A stretch of DNA of 11,813 nucleotides from Thiotrichales bacterium (GCA_024763135.1 JANTGD010000073.1:1-11813); one strand, 5' to 3'. Shown: positions 1-6,752, numbered from the stretch's first letter. A program made the numbers and translations. Notes: generated by a model from the sequence alone, not told the origin.

Positions 1-98
1 TCACCAATAAGGTGACCACGAGTTTTTCCGATTCACCATGCACACCAATATCTTACGCGTCTTTTTTGCGCCCAACTGAGGTTTTTAGGTTGAGCGCC
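1..98. other. unresolved left edge downstream of folA
   Basis: On the minus strand this lies directly after the folA stop codon. A short open frame begins at a GTG at position 43, just after an in-frame TAA at 55-53, and runs off the left edge (it would read VHGESEKLVVTLLV). No Shine-Dalgarno sequence precedes it and there are too few residues to identify anything, so it may or may not be the start of the next gene. The plus-strand frame open across this stretch continues antisense through folA and is not credible as a gene. Confidence 0.2.
68..97 (-). repeat. inverted repeat just after the folA stop codon
   Basis: Arms GCGCCCAAC (68-76) and GTTGAGCGC (89-97) form a 9-bp stem with a single mismatch around a 12-base spacer. 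In minus-strand RNA the odd position becomes a U-G wobble, so the whole stem can pair. The stem begins one base after the folA stop. In the folA direction it is followed by a run of A, not U, so it lacks the tail of a classical intrinsic terminator. It may protect the 3' end of the transcript or act as a factor-dependent stop; that role is inference. Confidence 0.4.
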
Positions 99-611
99 TT
101 AATCGCGTGGTCCAGACTTGTTATTGTGTCGCGCGTAAATTTGGAAAGCATAAGGATACGGGTTTTTTTCGCTGGCATTCTGGGCGGTTTCGCTAAGCAG
201 TTGCCAAGTTTGCATGTCTATTTTTGGAAACCAGGTATCACCGTCGAACTCGGCATCAATACGAGTAATATAGAGCAAATCGGCATGGGGCAGCATTTGC
301 GCATAGATTTGCGCCCCACCAATCACCATAATTTCTTCTGTCCCCCGAAGTAGCGTCAACGCTTCTTCAAGCGTCGAAACCACTTCGATACCCGCTGCGG
401 TATAGCCCTGCTGCCTAGTGACGACAATATGTCGACGCCCAGGCAGGACACGCCCGAGTGACTCCCAGGTCTTACGTCCCATGACCATTGGCTTTCCCAT
501 CGTCACGCGTTTGAAGTGTGCGAGATCCGCTGGCAGGCGCCACGGCATCTGATTGTCATTGCCTATCAGTCGATTACGATCCATAGCAACAATCAAGGAA
601 ACGCGACTCAT
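99..611 (-). CDS. folA: dihydrofolate reductase
   Basis: NADPH-dependent reduction of dihydrofolate to tetrahydrofolate in the cytoplasm; the classical trimethoprim target. The 170-residue product starts MSRVSLIVAMDRN and shows the family landmarks: IGNDNQMPW at residues 16-24, the active-site acid D29 in LPADLAHFK, the cofactor-binding MGRKTWES (44-51) and VIGGAQIY (96-103). It is about ten residues longer than the E. coli enzyme, the excess being a polar C-terminal tail ending SGPRD. The ATG overlaps the thyA stop by one base (TAATG) and has no clear Shine-Dalgarno sequence, which points to translational coupling. The pairing makes sense because ThyA generates the dihydrofolate that this enzyme recycles. 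It is the last clearly identified gene of the minus-strand block. Identification is secure. Confidence 0.97.
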   Translation of the reverse strand: MSRVSLIVAMDRNRLIGNDNQMPWRLPADLAHFKRVTMGKPMVMGRKTWESLGRVLPGRRHIVVTRQQGYTAAGIEVVSTLEEALTLLRGTEEIMVIGGAQIYAQMLPHADLLYITRIDAEFDGDTWFPKIDMQTWQLLSETAQNASEKNPYPYAFQIYARHNNKSGPRD

Positions 612-1405
612 TACACTGCGACCGGTGCTTTGATATGTGGATGTGCGGTGTAATCGAGTAACTCAAAATCGTCGTAGCGAAATGCGAACAGATCACGAAT
701 GTCTGGATTAAGCCGCATGTTCGGAGGCGGTAATGGTTCGCGCTGCAGCTGGAGATCCGCTTGCTCCAAATGATTCAGATACAGGTGCGCATCACCCAAG
801 GTATGAATAAACTCCCCTGCCTTAAGCCCGGTGACCTGCGCCATCATCAAGGTTAGCAATGCATAAGATGCAATATTGAACGGAACACCCAAAAAAATAT
901 CGGCGCTGCGTTGATAGAGCTGGCAACTCAAGCGCCCCTCGGCCACGTAAAATTGAAAAAACGCATGACAGGGGGGTAATGCCATTTCCTCCAGCTGCCC
1001 CACATTCCAGGCACTGACGAGCATTCTGCGCGAATCCGGGGTAACGCGAATTTGCTCGAGAACTTGACTGATTTGATCGATATACGTCCCATTAGGTGCT
1101 GGCCAGGAGCGCCATTGATATCCATAGATCGGCCCCAGATCTCCTTTTTCATCGGCCCACTCATCCCATATCGTTACCTGATGCTCATGCAGGTACTCGA
1201 TATTGGTATCGCCACGCAAAAACCATAACAATTCATGAATTATCGAGCGAAGATGCAATTTTTTAGTCGTAAGCAGAGGGAATCCTTGCTGTAGATCAAA
1301 CCGCATCTGATAGCCAAACAAGGACAGTGTACCGGTTCCGGTTCGATCTGCTTTACGCACACCTTGTTCACGTACCTGACGCATTAACTCCAAATACTGT
1401 TTCAT
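611..1405 (-). CDS. thyA: thymidylate synthase
   Basis: Converts dUMP plus 5,10-methylenetetrahydrofolate to dTMP and dihydrofolate. The product has 264 residues, the same length as the E. coli enzyme. Visible landmarks are DRTGTGT (20-26), the catalytic cysteine C146 in LPPCHAFFQFYV, QRSADIFLGVPFN (165-177) and the folate/dUMP region HTLGDAHLYLNH (201-212). The frame stays open upstream to about 1753, but that extension lies inside lgt and has no ThyA character. The ATG at 1405 is preferred because it gives the family N-terminus MKQYLELM, has a GAGG eight bases upstream (1417-1414), and overlaps the lgt stop codon as ATGA. It is followed with a one-base overlap by folA. Translational coupling across lgt-thyA-folA is inferred from these junctions. 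Confidence 0.98.
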   Translation of the reverse strand: MKQYLELMRQVREQGVRKADRTGTGTLSLFGYQMRFDLQQGFPLLTTKKLHLRSIIHELLWFLRGDTNIEYLHEHQVTIWDEWADEKGDLGPIYGYQWRSWPAPNGTYIDQISQVLEQIRVTPDSRRMLVSAWNVGQLEEMALPPCHAFFQFYVAEGRLSCQLYQRSADIFLGVPFNIASYALLTLMMAQVTGLKAGEFIHTLGDAHLYLNHLEQADLQLQREPLPPPNMRLNPDIRDLFAFRYDDFELLDYTAHPHIKAPVAV

Positions 1406-2196
1406 AGAACCCGCCTCGTAGCGCGACGATAGGCCCAGATCATCAATCCGAACCCGGCAATAATCATGGGTAGCGATAATTCCTGTCCGCGCGTCAGCCA
1501 ACCTCCCCACACAAACCCAATATGCGCATCTGGCTGACGAAAAAACTCTACTATAAATCGAAATATCCCATACCCTGCCACGAACAATCCGGTAACCGCA
1601 CCCGCCGGTCGTGACCGGGAAGAATAAATCCAAAGAATAATAAACAGCACGACACCTTCCAGGCCTGCTTCGTAGAGCTGCGAGGGATGCCGGGGCAATG
1701 CATCGACATGTGGAAAAACCATGGCCCAGGGTACGTCTGCAGGCCGCCCCCACAATTCTCCGTTAATGAAATTACCAATTCGGCCGAACAACAGACCCAA
1801 CGGCACCATAGGCGAAACAAAATCCGCCATGTTCCAAAAACTCGTGCCCAATTTACGTGCATACCACCACATCGCAAAGGTGACCCCCAACAGCCCCCCA
1901 TGAAACGACATCCCACCTTCCCACACTTTAAAGAGGTTCAGCGGATTTGCCAGTAATTCACCGAATCCGTAAAACAACATATAGCCAATGCGCCCACCGA
2001 GCACCACGCCCAGTGCACCGTAAACGAGAAAGTCGCTCACCAAGTCGGGAGTAATTGCATAGTCGTCGCGACGCGCACGGTACTTCCCGAGTATCCAAAA
2101 CGCGATAAATCCCAGCAGATACATCACGCCATACCAATGCACCTTGAGTGGGCCAAGCGCAATAGCAACAGGATCAATTTGAGGATAGGTCAACAT
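1402..2196 (-). CDS. lgt: prolipoprotein diacylglyceryl transferase
   Basis: Inner-membrane enzyme that moves diacylglycerol from phosphatidylglycerol onto the lipobox cysteine of prolipoproteins, the first step of lipoprotein maturation. The 264-residue product is strongly hydrophobic with about seven membrane segments. It carries the family signature GRIGNFINGELWGR (138-151), including the essential arginine R139, the HGG motif (99-101) and RHPSQLYEA (169-177). It begins MLTYPQIDPVAI, the usual Lgt N-terminus. No Shine-Dalgarno sequence is visible before the ATG, and the 162-base gap upstream holds several inverted repeats, so initiation or transcription may be controlled there. It overlaps thyA by four bases. 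The lgt-thyA linkage is common in Proteobacteria. Identification is secure. Confidence 0.97.
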   Translation of the reverse strand: MLTYPQIDPVAIALGPLKVHWYGVMYLLGFIAFWILGKYRARRDDYAITPDLVSDFLVYGALGVVLGGRIGYMLFYGFGELLANPLNLFKVWEGGMSFHGGLLGVTFAMWWYARKLGTSFWNMADFVSPMVPLGLLFGRIGNFINGELWGRPADVPWAMVFPHVDALPRHPSQLYEAGLEGVVLFIILWIYSSRSRPAGAVTGLFVAGYGIFRFIVEFFRQPDAHIGFVWGGWLTRGQELSLPMIIAGFGLMIWAYRRATRRVL

Positions 2197-2211
2197 GGCA
2201 GGTATTGGTTT

Positions 2212-2231
2212 ATTTTAGAGTTACTGTAACT
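2212..2231 (-). promoter_or_regulatory. palindrome next to a weak -10 box upstream of lgt
   Basis: A perfect palindrome AGTTAC-t-GTAACT spans 2219-2231, 23 to 35 bases before the lgt ATG. Immediately downstream in the lgt direction is TAAAAT (2217-2212), five of six matches to a sigma70 -10 box. The candidate -35 position (2240-2235) does not match. The palindrome would sit just upstream of RNA polymerase's -10 contact, a usual place for an operator. No regulator can be named from the sequence. Confidence 0.35.
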
Positions 2232-2247
2232 ATTCAGCGGGTTTCAC

Positions 2248-2303
2248 GGCACTCACACACAAGGCGCAACTGTCAAGCCGGTGCGGCACCGTGTATGAGT
2301 GCC
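2248..2303 (-). repeat. long stem-loop in the rlmI-lgt gap
   Basis: Arms of 13 bases (2248-2260 and 2291-2303, GGCACTCACACAC against GTGTATGAGTGCC) pair at 12 of 13 positions in DNA. In minus-strand RNA, the direction in which lgt is read, the remaining pair is U-G, so the whole stem can form; in plus-strand RNA it is C-A and cannot. The 30-base loop holds a second small palindrome, GGTGCGGCACC (2280-2290). No U-run follows, so it is not a standard terminator. It could be a leader or RNA-processing element. Confidence 0.45.
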
Positions 2304-2314
2304 CAGAGACCCAC

Positions 2315-2338
2315 CCGCATGGGGCGCTCTGTATGCGG
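2315..2338 (-). repeat. small stem-loop after the rlmI-like gene
   Basis: CCGCAT (2315-2320) and ATGCGG (2333-2338) form a 6-bp stem with a 12-base loop, 20 bases after the stop codon of the RlmI-family gene in its reading direction. In that direction the next bases are GTGGGTCTC, so there is no U-tract. It may mark the 3' end of the upstream message, but as a terminator it is weak. Confidence 0.3.
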
Positions 2339-2358
2339 CTTTACAGCGAATTCTCTTA

Positions 2359-3564
2359 TTAACGAAAAACACGAGTAAAAATCACCTTAAGATAGTCCGT
2401 CTCCGGCATCGCCGGATGTATTGGATGATCCACGGATTGAAATCGCTGTGACAAAATTTGCAGCGACCGATCGAGATGCCGGGCTCGTCGATTCAATAGG
2501 CCGACCAACTCTGCGCGGGGCAGATGCTGCGAGCAGGAACAACTTATCAATATCCCATCGCGCGCCAATAACTTCATAGCCAATTCATTCAGCCGCTCAT
2601 AAGCCTGGACACCTTTTGCATAGTCTTTTTTCCGCTTGATCAACGCAGGCGGGTCGACCACAATCACATCGAATTGCTGCTGCTCGTCGCGCAGCTGTTT
2701 CAGCGCTTCAAAAGCGTTTAAAGTTTTGGCCTCCACGCGCTCCGCTACCGCGTTGATTTCGGCATTTTCCCGCACGTACGCGGTAGCAGTTGCTGATTCA
2801 TCAATACTCAACACGTGCGCGGCACCGCGCACCGCGGCTTGTACACCCCAGCCACCCACATAGCTGAACAAATCTAAAACACGCGCATCTTTGACCCAAC
2901 GCTCCAAATCCCGGCGATTATCCGCCTGATCAAAGAACCACCCCGTTTTCTGTCCACTCAACAAGGGGGCATGAAAATTCAGGCCATGCTCGCGTACCTC
3001 GAGCGTTTCGGGAGGCGTGCCCTGTGCGGTTTCTACATAGCGCTCCAGTCCCTCCAACATTCTGATGGGGCTGTCATTGCGAAAAACAATGACTCGCGGC
3101 CGTAACAAGCCCTGCAGCGCCTCTACAACGTCTTCCTTGAAGCACTCCATACCCGCAGTCGTGATCTGAACGACCAGAATGTCGTCAAAGCGATCCACCA
3201 CGAGCCCCGGCAGTCCGTCACTTTCGGCGTACACACAGCGATAGAATGGTTCGGCAAACAGTCGCTCCCGTAACGCCAATGCGACGTTTAGTCGGTGCCG
3301 TATCAGCGAACGCCCCCAAGGATGTTGCGCGCTACGACTGACGAGTCGTGCTGCAATTAAGGAGTGGGGATTAACGTACCCGGTCCCCAGCACCTTACCA
3401 CGATCGTCCTCGATGGTGACCGCCGCACCAGGTTCAAACGCCTGCAGTGGGGTGCACCGGGTATCAATTTCATTGCTAAAAACCCAGGCATGACCCTGAC
3501 GCAAACGCCGCGCCTCGTGCTTGCGCAGGCGCAAGGGTGCAAATTGCAGTGCCGGGCTATTCAT
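2359..3564 (-). CDS. rlmI: RlmI-family 23S rRNA (cytosine-5) methyltransferase
   Basis: Predicted SAM-dependent methyltransferase of the RlmI/YccW family; the E. coli member makes m5C1962 in 23S rRNA. Numbered from the 3564 start (401 residues), an N-terminal PUA-like RNA-binding domain covers about 8-80. The linker then has AESDGLPGLVVDRF (113-126), followed by QKTGWFFDQADN (205-216), the SAM-binding motif LDLFSYVGGWG (230-240), VVDPPA (302-307) and SCSCS (341-345). An ATG twelve bases further upstream is possible, but the 3564 ATG overlaps the upstream stop as ATGA, the junction type seen elsewhere here, and gives a family-like length. The DPPALIKRKKD segment differs from the E. coli form, so the exact target base is not certain. 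It is the third gene of the minus-strand block. Confidence 0.85.
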   Translation of the reverse strand: MNSPALQFAPLRLRKHEARRLRQGHAWVFSNEIDTRCTPLQAFEPGAAVTIEDDRGKVLGTGYVNPHSLIAARLVSRSAQHPWGRSLIRHRLNVALALRERLFAEPFYRCVYAESDGLPGLVVDRFDDILVVQITTAGMECFKEDVVEALQGLLRPRVIVFRNDSPIRMLEGLERYVETAQGTPPETLEVREHGLNFHAPLLSGQKTGWFFDQADNRRDLERWVKDARVLDLFSYVGGWGVQAAVRGAAHVLSIDESATATAYVRENAEINAVAERVEAKTLNAFEALKQLRDEQQQFDVIVVDPPALIKRKKDYAKGVQAYERLNELAMKLLARDGILISCSCSQHLPRAELVGLLNRRARHLDRSLQILSQRFQSVDHPIHPAMPETDYLKVIFTRVFR

Positions 3565-4478
3565 TGTCTCGGGCATCCAGTTTGATAGACTTGGCGCCCA
3601 TCCGGCTGCTCCCGAAAACGCTTATAAATCCAGTTATATTGTGCCGGACAACGCTTCACAAGCTCCTCCACATGATCGTTTACAGCCTGACAGGCAATCT
3701 TCGGATCTGTGCTGTACAAGGCCTCCCCCCCCCATTGTAAATGCAAGCGAAACCGCCCCCCGCGCAACCGCTCGGCAAACACGAATACCACTGGGGCTCT
3801 ATTTTTCTGCACCAGACGTGGTAACAGGTACATCGTCGAAGCAGGCTGTTTGAAAAACTCAGCAAACACACCAGCACCTCGCTCCGGCTCCTGATCCGGT
3901 AGAATTCCCACACAATTACCCTGCGACAGCGCCTTAAGCATGGCTCGGATCCCACTGGTATTAGCAGGCACGAGCTGGCCGCCCACATGCTGCCGACCCG
4001 CATGAACAAAGTCTTGAATCTCTGCGAGCTTGGGAGGTTGGAACATACTGCTCATCGGTGCATGCGCTGCAAAGATCAGGCCTGCGTATTCCCAACTCCC
4101 CAGGTGGGGCGACGCAATCACCACACCCCTGCCCGTGCGGTAACACTGCAGCACCTCCTCCAGTGCTTCAGGGTTAACCAAACGGCGCCGTAAAGCGTGC
4201 GCATCCATTTTCCACAGGCGCGGTGCCTCCAGTAATGCAGCGGCCATGGAACCGGCGCTACGGCGTGCGGTGGTTCGGCGCCAGTGACGGGACGCATCCG
4301 GAAAACAGAGCGCCAGGTTGACGAGCGCTACACACCGCTGGCGCTCGCTCAATCGGAAAATCACGCGCCCCAGTATTTGGCCAAGTTGCTGATTGAAGGC
4401 TAAAGGCAGCCTGCCCAACAAGCGTAACAGAGACAAAGCAATCGCTTCAGTCATTGTAAGCCAGCGCCATTGACTCAT
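3561..4478 (-). CDS. LpxL/HtrB-family lysophospholipid (lipid A) acyltransferase
   Basis: Inner-membrane acyltransferase of the LpxL/LpxM family, which adds secondary acyl chains to Kdo2-lipid IVA using acyl-ACP. The 305-residue product shows the catalytic HX4E motif as HLGSWE (125-130), GILPDQEPERGAGVFAEFF (191-209), and the C-terminal YNWIYKRFRE (281-290) typical of the family. A hydrophobic stretch near residues 11-27 is the likely membrane anchor. The ATG at 4478 is chosen because AGGA lies just upstream; a second in-frame ATG at 4454 lacks one. It starts 35 bases after the TtcA-like gene and overlaps the RlmI-family gene by four bases. The coding strand contains nine consecutive G at residues 249-252. 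Whether it transfers laurate, myristate or acts on another lysophospholipid cannot be told. Confidence 0.88.
   Translation of the reverse strand: MSQWRWLTMTEAIALSLLRLLGRLPLAFNQQLGQILGRVIFRLSERQRCVALVNLALCFPDASRHWRRTTARRSAGSMAAALLEAPRLWKMDAHALRRRLVNPEALEEVLQCYRTGRGVVIASPHLGSWEYAGLIFAAHAPMSSMFQPPKLAEIQDFVHAGRQHVGGQLVPANTSGIRAMLKALSQGNCVGILPDQEPERGAGVFAEFFKQPASTMYLLPRLVQKNRAPVVFVFAERLRGGRFRLHLQWGGEALYSTDPKIACQAVNDHVEELVKRCPAQYNWIYKRFREQPDGRQVYQTGCPRQ
3725..3733 (-). repeat. nine-G homopolymer inside the acyltransferase gene
   Basis: Nine C on the plus strand read as nine G in the coding sequence, encoding W249-G250-G251-E252. The gene is in frame as given. Loss of one G would replace the C-terminus with GGRPCTAQIRRLPVRL and stop at 3680, removing YNWIYKRFRE. 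Tracts of this kind can vary in length by slipped-strand mispairing. Confidence 0.9.
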
Positions 4479-4513
4479 TCATCCTGACAGTGATCCAGAC
4501 GATCGGCAGACAT

Positions 4514-5266
4514 TCAACCATGCTTTTCATTGGCGTCACTCATCAATGGCAGCAGCGTTGTCTTTAGTGTCTTGAACAAACGAGGATTTTGCCGCTCCTC
4601 GGCGGCAAGCAGCTGCTTCATACGCGACCGCTCGCTCGGCTTAGCAAAACACGCGGGGCAGTTTTCCACAATCACGGGCAACCCCGCCATGGAGGCAAAG
4701 TCCGTCAGTTGCCGTTCCCGCACATACACAAGCGGGCGAATCACCCGCAGATCACCCGCATCGACGCGATAGTTCGCCTTCATGGTTTGTAAACGTCCGC
4801 CGTGGAACGCCGACATTAAAAAACTTTCTGCAAGATCGTCTAAATGCTGCGCCAAAACCAATACGTTGTAGCCTTGTTCGCGACAAGTTCGGTACATCAA
4901 ACCGCGACGCATTCTGGCGCAAAATGCACAGAACGAATCATTGTGCATGTGCGTCTGAGCCAATTCGACAATTGGTTCCTGCACAAAATGGTAAGGCACG
5001 TCCAACCGTGCAAGATAGGGTTTGAGCGTTACGGGGGCAAACCCTTCACTCATCGGATCGATGGTGACCGCGCCAAACTCGAAATCGATAGGCGCATGAC
5101 GCTTAAAATGCGCCAGCAGCTGCAAAAGGCTCAACGAATCCTTACCACCAGACAGGCCCAGCAACAGACGATCGCCTGAATGGATCATCGCAAAATCCGT
5201 CAGGGCATGAGCCATCAGACGCGTTAAGGTTTTTGGGGGCTTGGCGAATCCGGTCACTGAGAGCAC
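4514..5266 (-). CDS. TtcA-like PP-loop ATPase (tRNA thiolation family)
   Basis: Member of the N-type ATP pyrophosphatase family to which TtcA belongs; TtcA makes 2-thiocytidine at tRNA position 32. The 250-residue product has the PP-loop SGGKDS (39-44), a CAFC pair (113-116) followed by ARMRRGLMYR, the AQHLDD motif (139-144), FHGGRLQTMK (154-163), VIRPLVYVRER (175-185) and a second CPAC pair (203-206). E. coli TtcA binds an iron-sulfur cluster through equivalent cysteines. It differs from canonical TtcA as I recall it, which has CSLCSRLRRG, GHHRDD and CNLCGS, so it may be a paralog with another target. The start is a GTG at 5266; no upstream ATG is in frame, and GTG at 5257 is an alternative. 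It leads the minus-strand block, downstream of a candidate promoter. Confidence 0.82.
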   Translation of the reverse strand: MLSVTGFAKPPKTLTRLMAHALTDFAMIHSGDRLLLGLSGGKDSLSLLQLLAHFKRHAPIDFEFGAVTIDPMSEGFAPVTLKPYLARLDVPYHFVQEPIVELAQTHMHNDSFCAFCARMRRGLMYRTCREQGYNVLVLAQHLDDLAESFLMSAFHGGRLQTMKANYRVDAGDLRVIRPLVYVRERQLTDFASMAGLPVIVENCPACFAKPSERSRMKQLLAAEERQNPRLFKTLKTTLLPLMSDANEKHG

Positions 5267-5297
5267 AGGGTTGGGATGGACGACAATCTCGCCGCAT

Positions 5298-5313
5298 CCT
5301 GAAGTTTTTCAGG
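5298..5313. repeat. CCTGAA-gttt-TTCAGG inverted repeat
   Basis: A perfect 6-bp inverted repeat with a 4-base loop in the divergent intergenic region. It lies in the predicted 5' leader of the TtcA-like gene and just upstream of the pip -10 box, where a -35 element would be expected. It could be a small leader hairpin or an operator. No U-run follows in either direction. Confidence 0.4.
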
Positions 5314-5330
5314 CTATACTGGGAGGCGCC

Positions 5331-5359
5331 GTTATAATCCGCGCAAGCCGGAATGTCTA
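5331..5359 (-). promoter_or_regulatory. candidate promoter for the minus-strand block
   Basis: On the minus strand TAGACA (5359-5354) and TATAAC (5336-5331) match the sigma70 -35 and -10 consensus at five of six positions each, with the ideal 17-base spacer. Transcription would begin near 5324, giving a leader of about 58 bases before the GTG at 5266. The -35 element lies inside the first codons of pip. Confidence 0.5.
5333..5338 (+). promoter_or_regulatory. candidate pip -10 box (TATAAT)
   Basis: A perfect TATAAT sits 14 bases before the pip ATG, but no good -35 box is found 15-19 bases upstream (the best is TTCAGG at 5308-5313, three of six matches). Transcription would begin near 5345, leaving a leader of only about eight bases. 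It overlaps the -10 of the opposite promoter. Confidence 0.45.
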
Positions 5360-6312
5360 TCATTATGTATCCAGCGATTCACCCATACACCAGCGAATAT
5401 CTCGATGTCGGCGACGGACACGAGCTTTATCTTGAACAGTCCGGTGTGCCCGGCGGTCTTCCCGTGCTGTTTTTGCATGGAGGCCCTGGCGGAGGCTGCG
5501 ATCCAATCCACCGACGCTTTTTCGATCCAGAGCGCTATCGTATCATTCTTTTCGATCAACGCGGCGCCGGTAAGTCTCGCCCCCATGCAACACTCGAGCA
5601 AAATACGACACAGCATTTGATTGAGGACATTGAGCGAATTCGTCAACACCTCAACATCGAACGCTGGTTGATCTTTGGGGGTTCTTGGGGGTCAACCCTG
5701 GCACTTGCCTACGCGCAAACCTATCCTGAGCGGGTGACCGAACTGATTTTGCGCGGGGTATTTCTGTGCCGCGAGCAGGATATCCGCTGGTTCTATCAGA
5801 CAGGCGCCAGCCGAGTCTTCCCTGATTACTGGCAGGACTTTGTCTCCCCCATTCCAACTGAGGAACGTCACGACCTGATGGCAGCTTACCATCAGCGCCT
5901 CTTTGGTGACGATGAAATCGCCCGGATGCGTGCCGCTGAAGCTTGGTCGAAATGGGAGGGACGCACATCGAGTCTGCACCCCAACCCTGACTACGTCGAA
6001 CACTTCACCCAGCCACGAATGGCACTCGCGCTGGCGCGGATCGAATGCCACTATTTTACACATCACGCATTTCTAGAGCCTGACCAACTCTTGAAAAACG
6101 CCCACTTACTCGCCGACATTCCCGGGACGATTGTACACGGCCGCTATGACATGGTCTGCCCGATTGACCAAGCCTATGCCTTGCAGCAGGCATGGCCCGA
6201 GGCGGTCCTGCAAGTGGTTTCGGATGCGGGGCACGCGATTACTGAACCTGGCATCAGCAAAGCATTGATCCTCGCAACCGATCGTTATGCGGGTGGCCAG
6301 CACTCGGCATGA
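5353..6312 (+). CDS. pip: proline iminopeptidase
   Basis: Cytoplasmic serine peptidase of the alpha/beta hydrolase fold (family S33) that releases N-terminal proline from peptides. The 319-residue product has the oxyanion motif HGGPGGG (42-48), DQRGAGKS (68-75), the nucleophile S111 in GGSWGS, the acid D266 in HGRYDMVCP and the base H294 in DAGHA, all in family order and spacing. The ATG at 5353 is taken as start; an ATG four codons later (5365) is also possible, and neither has a convincing Shine-Dalgarno sequence. A TATAAT box only 14 bases upstream would give a very short leader. Its last codons overlap dtd as ATGA. Pip next to dtd is also seen in Pseudomonas. Codon use looks like that of its neighbours. 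Confidence 0.95.
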   Translation: MSIIMYPAIHPYTSEYLDVGDGHELYLEQSGVPGGLPVLFLHGGPGGGCDPIHRRFFDPERYRIILFDQRGAGKSRPHATLEQNTTQHLIEDIERIRQHLNIERWLIFGGSWGSTLALAYAQTYPERVTELILRGVFLCREQDIRWFYQTGASRVFPDYWQDFVSPIPTEERHDLMAAYHQRLFGDDEIARMRAAEAWSKWEGRTSSLHPNPDYVEHFTQPRMALALARIECHYFTHHAFLEPDQLLKNAHLLADIPGTIVHGRYDMVCPIDQAYALQQAWPEAVLQVVSDAGHAITEPGISKALILATDRYAGGQHSA

Positions 6313-6752
6313 TAGGTCTACTCCAGCGTGTCGCCCAGGCCCACGTGGAGATCGCCGGGGAAACGATCGCCGCAATTCCTGCCGGCTTGCTCGTGTTGGT
6401 GGGTATCGTCAAGCAAGATAACGAGCATAACGCCGATCGGCTACTGAAACGGCTACTGGAGTATCGGGTCTTTGCCGATGCGCAGGGTAAAATGAATCTC
6501 AGCCTACGGGATACCAAGGGAGATCTACTGCTGGTTCCGCAGTTTACCCTGGCGGCAGACACCCACAGCGGTCGACGCCCAAGCTTCAGCACCGCAGCTC
6601 CGCCGGCCCAAGGCAACCTGCTGTTCGACTATTTGGTTGCGCAGGCCAAAGCGCAGTATGTGGAAAGCCAGGTCGCCTGCGGCCGCTTTGGCGCCGATAT
6701 GCAAGTATTCCTGCAGAATGATGGGCCCGTGACCTTCTGGCTGGACGCCTGA
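6309..6752 (+). CDS. dtd: D-aminoacyl-tRNA deacylase
   Basis: Hydrolyses D-amino acids wrongly attached to tRNA (for example D-Tyr-tRNA) and so protects translation from D-amino acids. The 147-residue product is full length. It begins MIGLLQRVAQAHV and carries both motifs that build the active site at the dimer interface: PQFTLAADT (77-85), where many homologs have SQFT, and NDGPVTFWL (137-145) with the Gly-cisPro pair. The serine-to-proline form is, from memory, usual in Pseudomonas-type proteins, so I do not read it as a defect. The ATG overlaps the pip stop as ATGA and has no Shine-Dalgarno sequence of its own, which suggests coupled translation. About 113 bases separate it from hisB. Confidence 0.96.
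   Translation: MIGLLQRVAQAHVEIAGETIAAIPAGLLVLVGIVKQDNEHNADRLLKRLLEYRVFADAQGKMNLSLRDTKGDLLLVPQFTLAADTHSGRRPSFSTAAPPAQGNLLFDYLVAQAKAQYVESQVACGRFGADMQVFLQNDGPVTFWLDA

Noticed and set aside
12..353. Plus-strand open frame of 113 codons at the left edge
   Set aside because: It is antisense to folA, resembles no known protein, and is a shadow of the folA coding sequence.
1406..1753. Long N-terminal extension of the thyA frame
   Set aside because: It lies antiparallel in frame only, inside lgt on the same strand, and has no ThyA character; the 1405 ATG gives exactly the family length and has a GAGG upstream.
2271..2276. Perfect TTGACA on the minus strand upstream of lgt
   Set aside because: No -10-like hexamer lies 15-19 bases downstream; the candidates read AGTGCC, GAGTGC and similar. 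It falls in the loop of the 2248-2303 stem.
6537..6551. Loss of the serine in the Dtd SQFT motif (PQFT here)
   Set aside because: Proline at this position is, from memory, usual in Pseudomonas-type Dtd, and the remaining motifs are intact, so I see no sign of inactivation.
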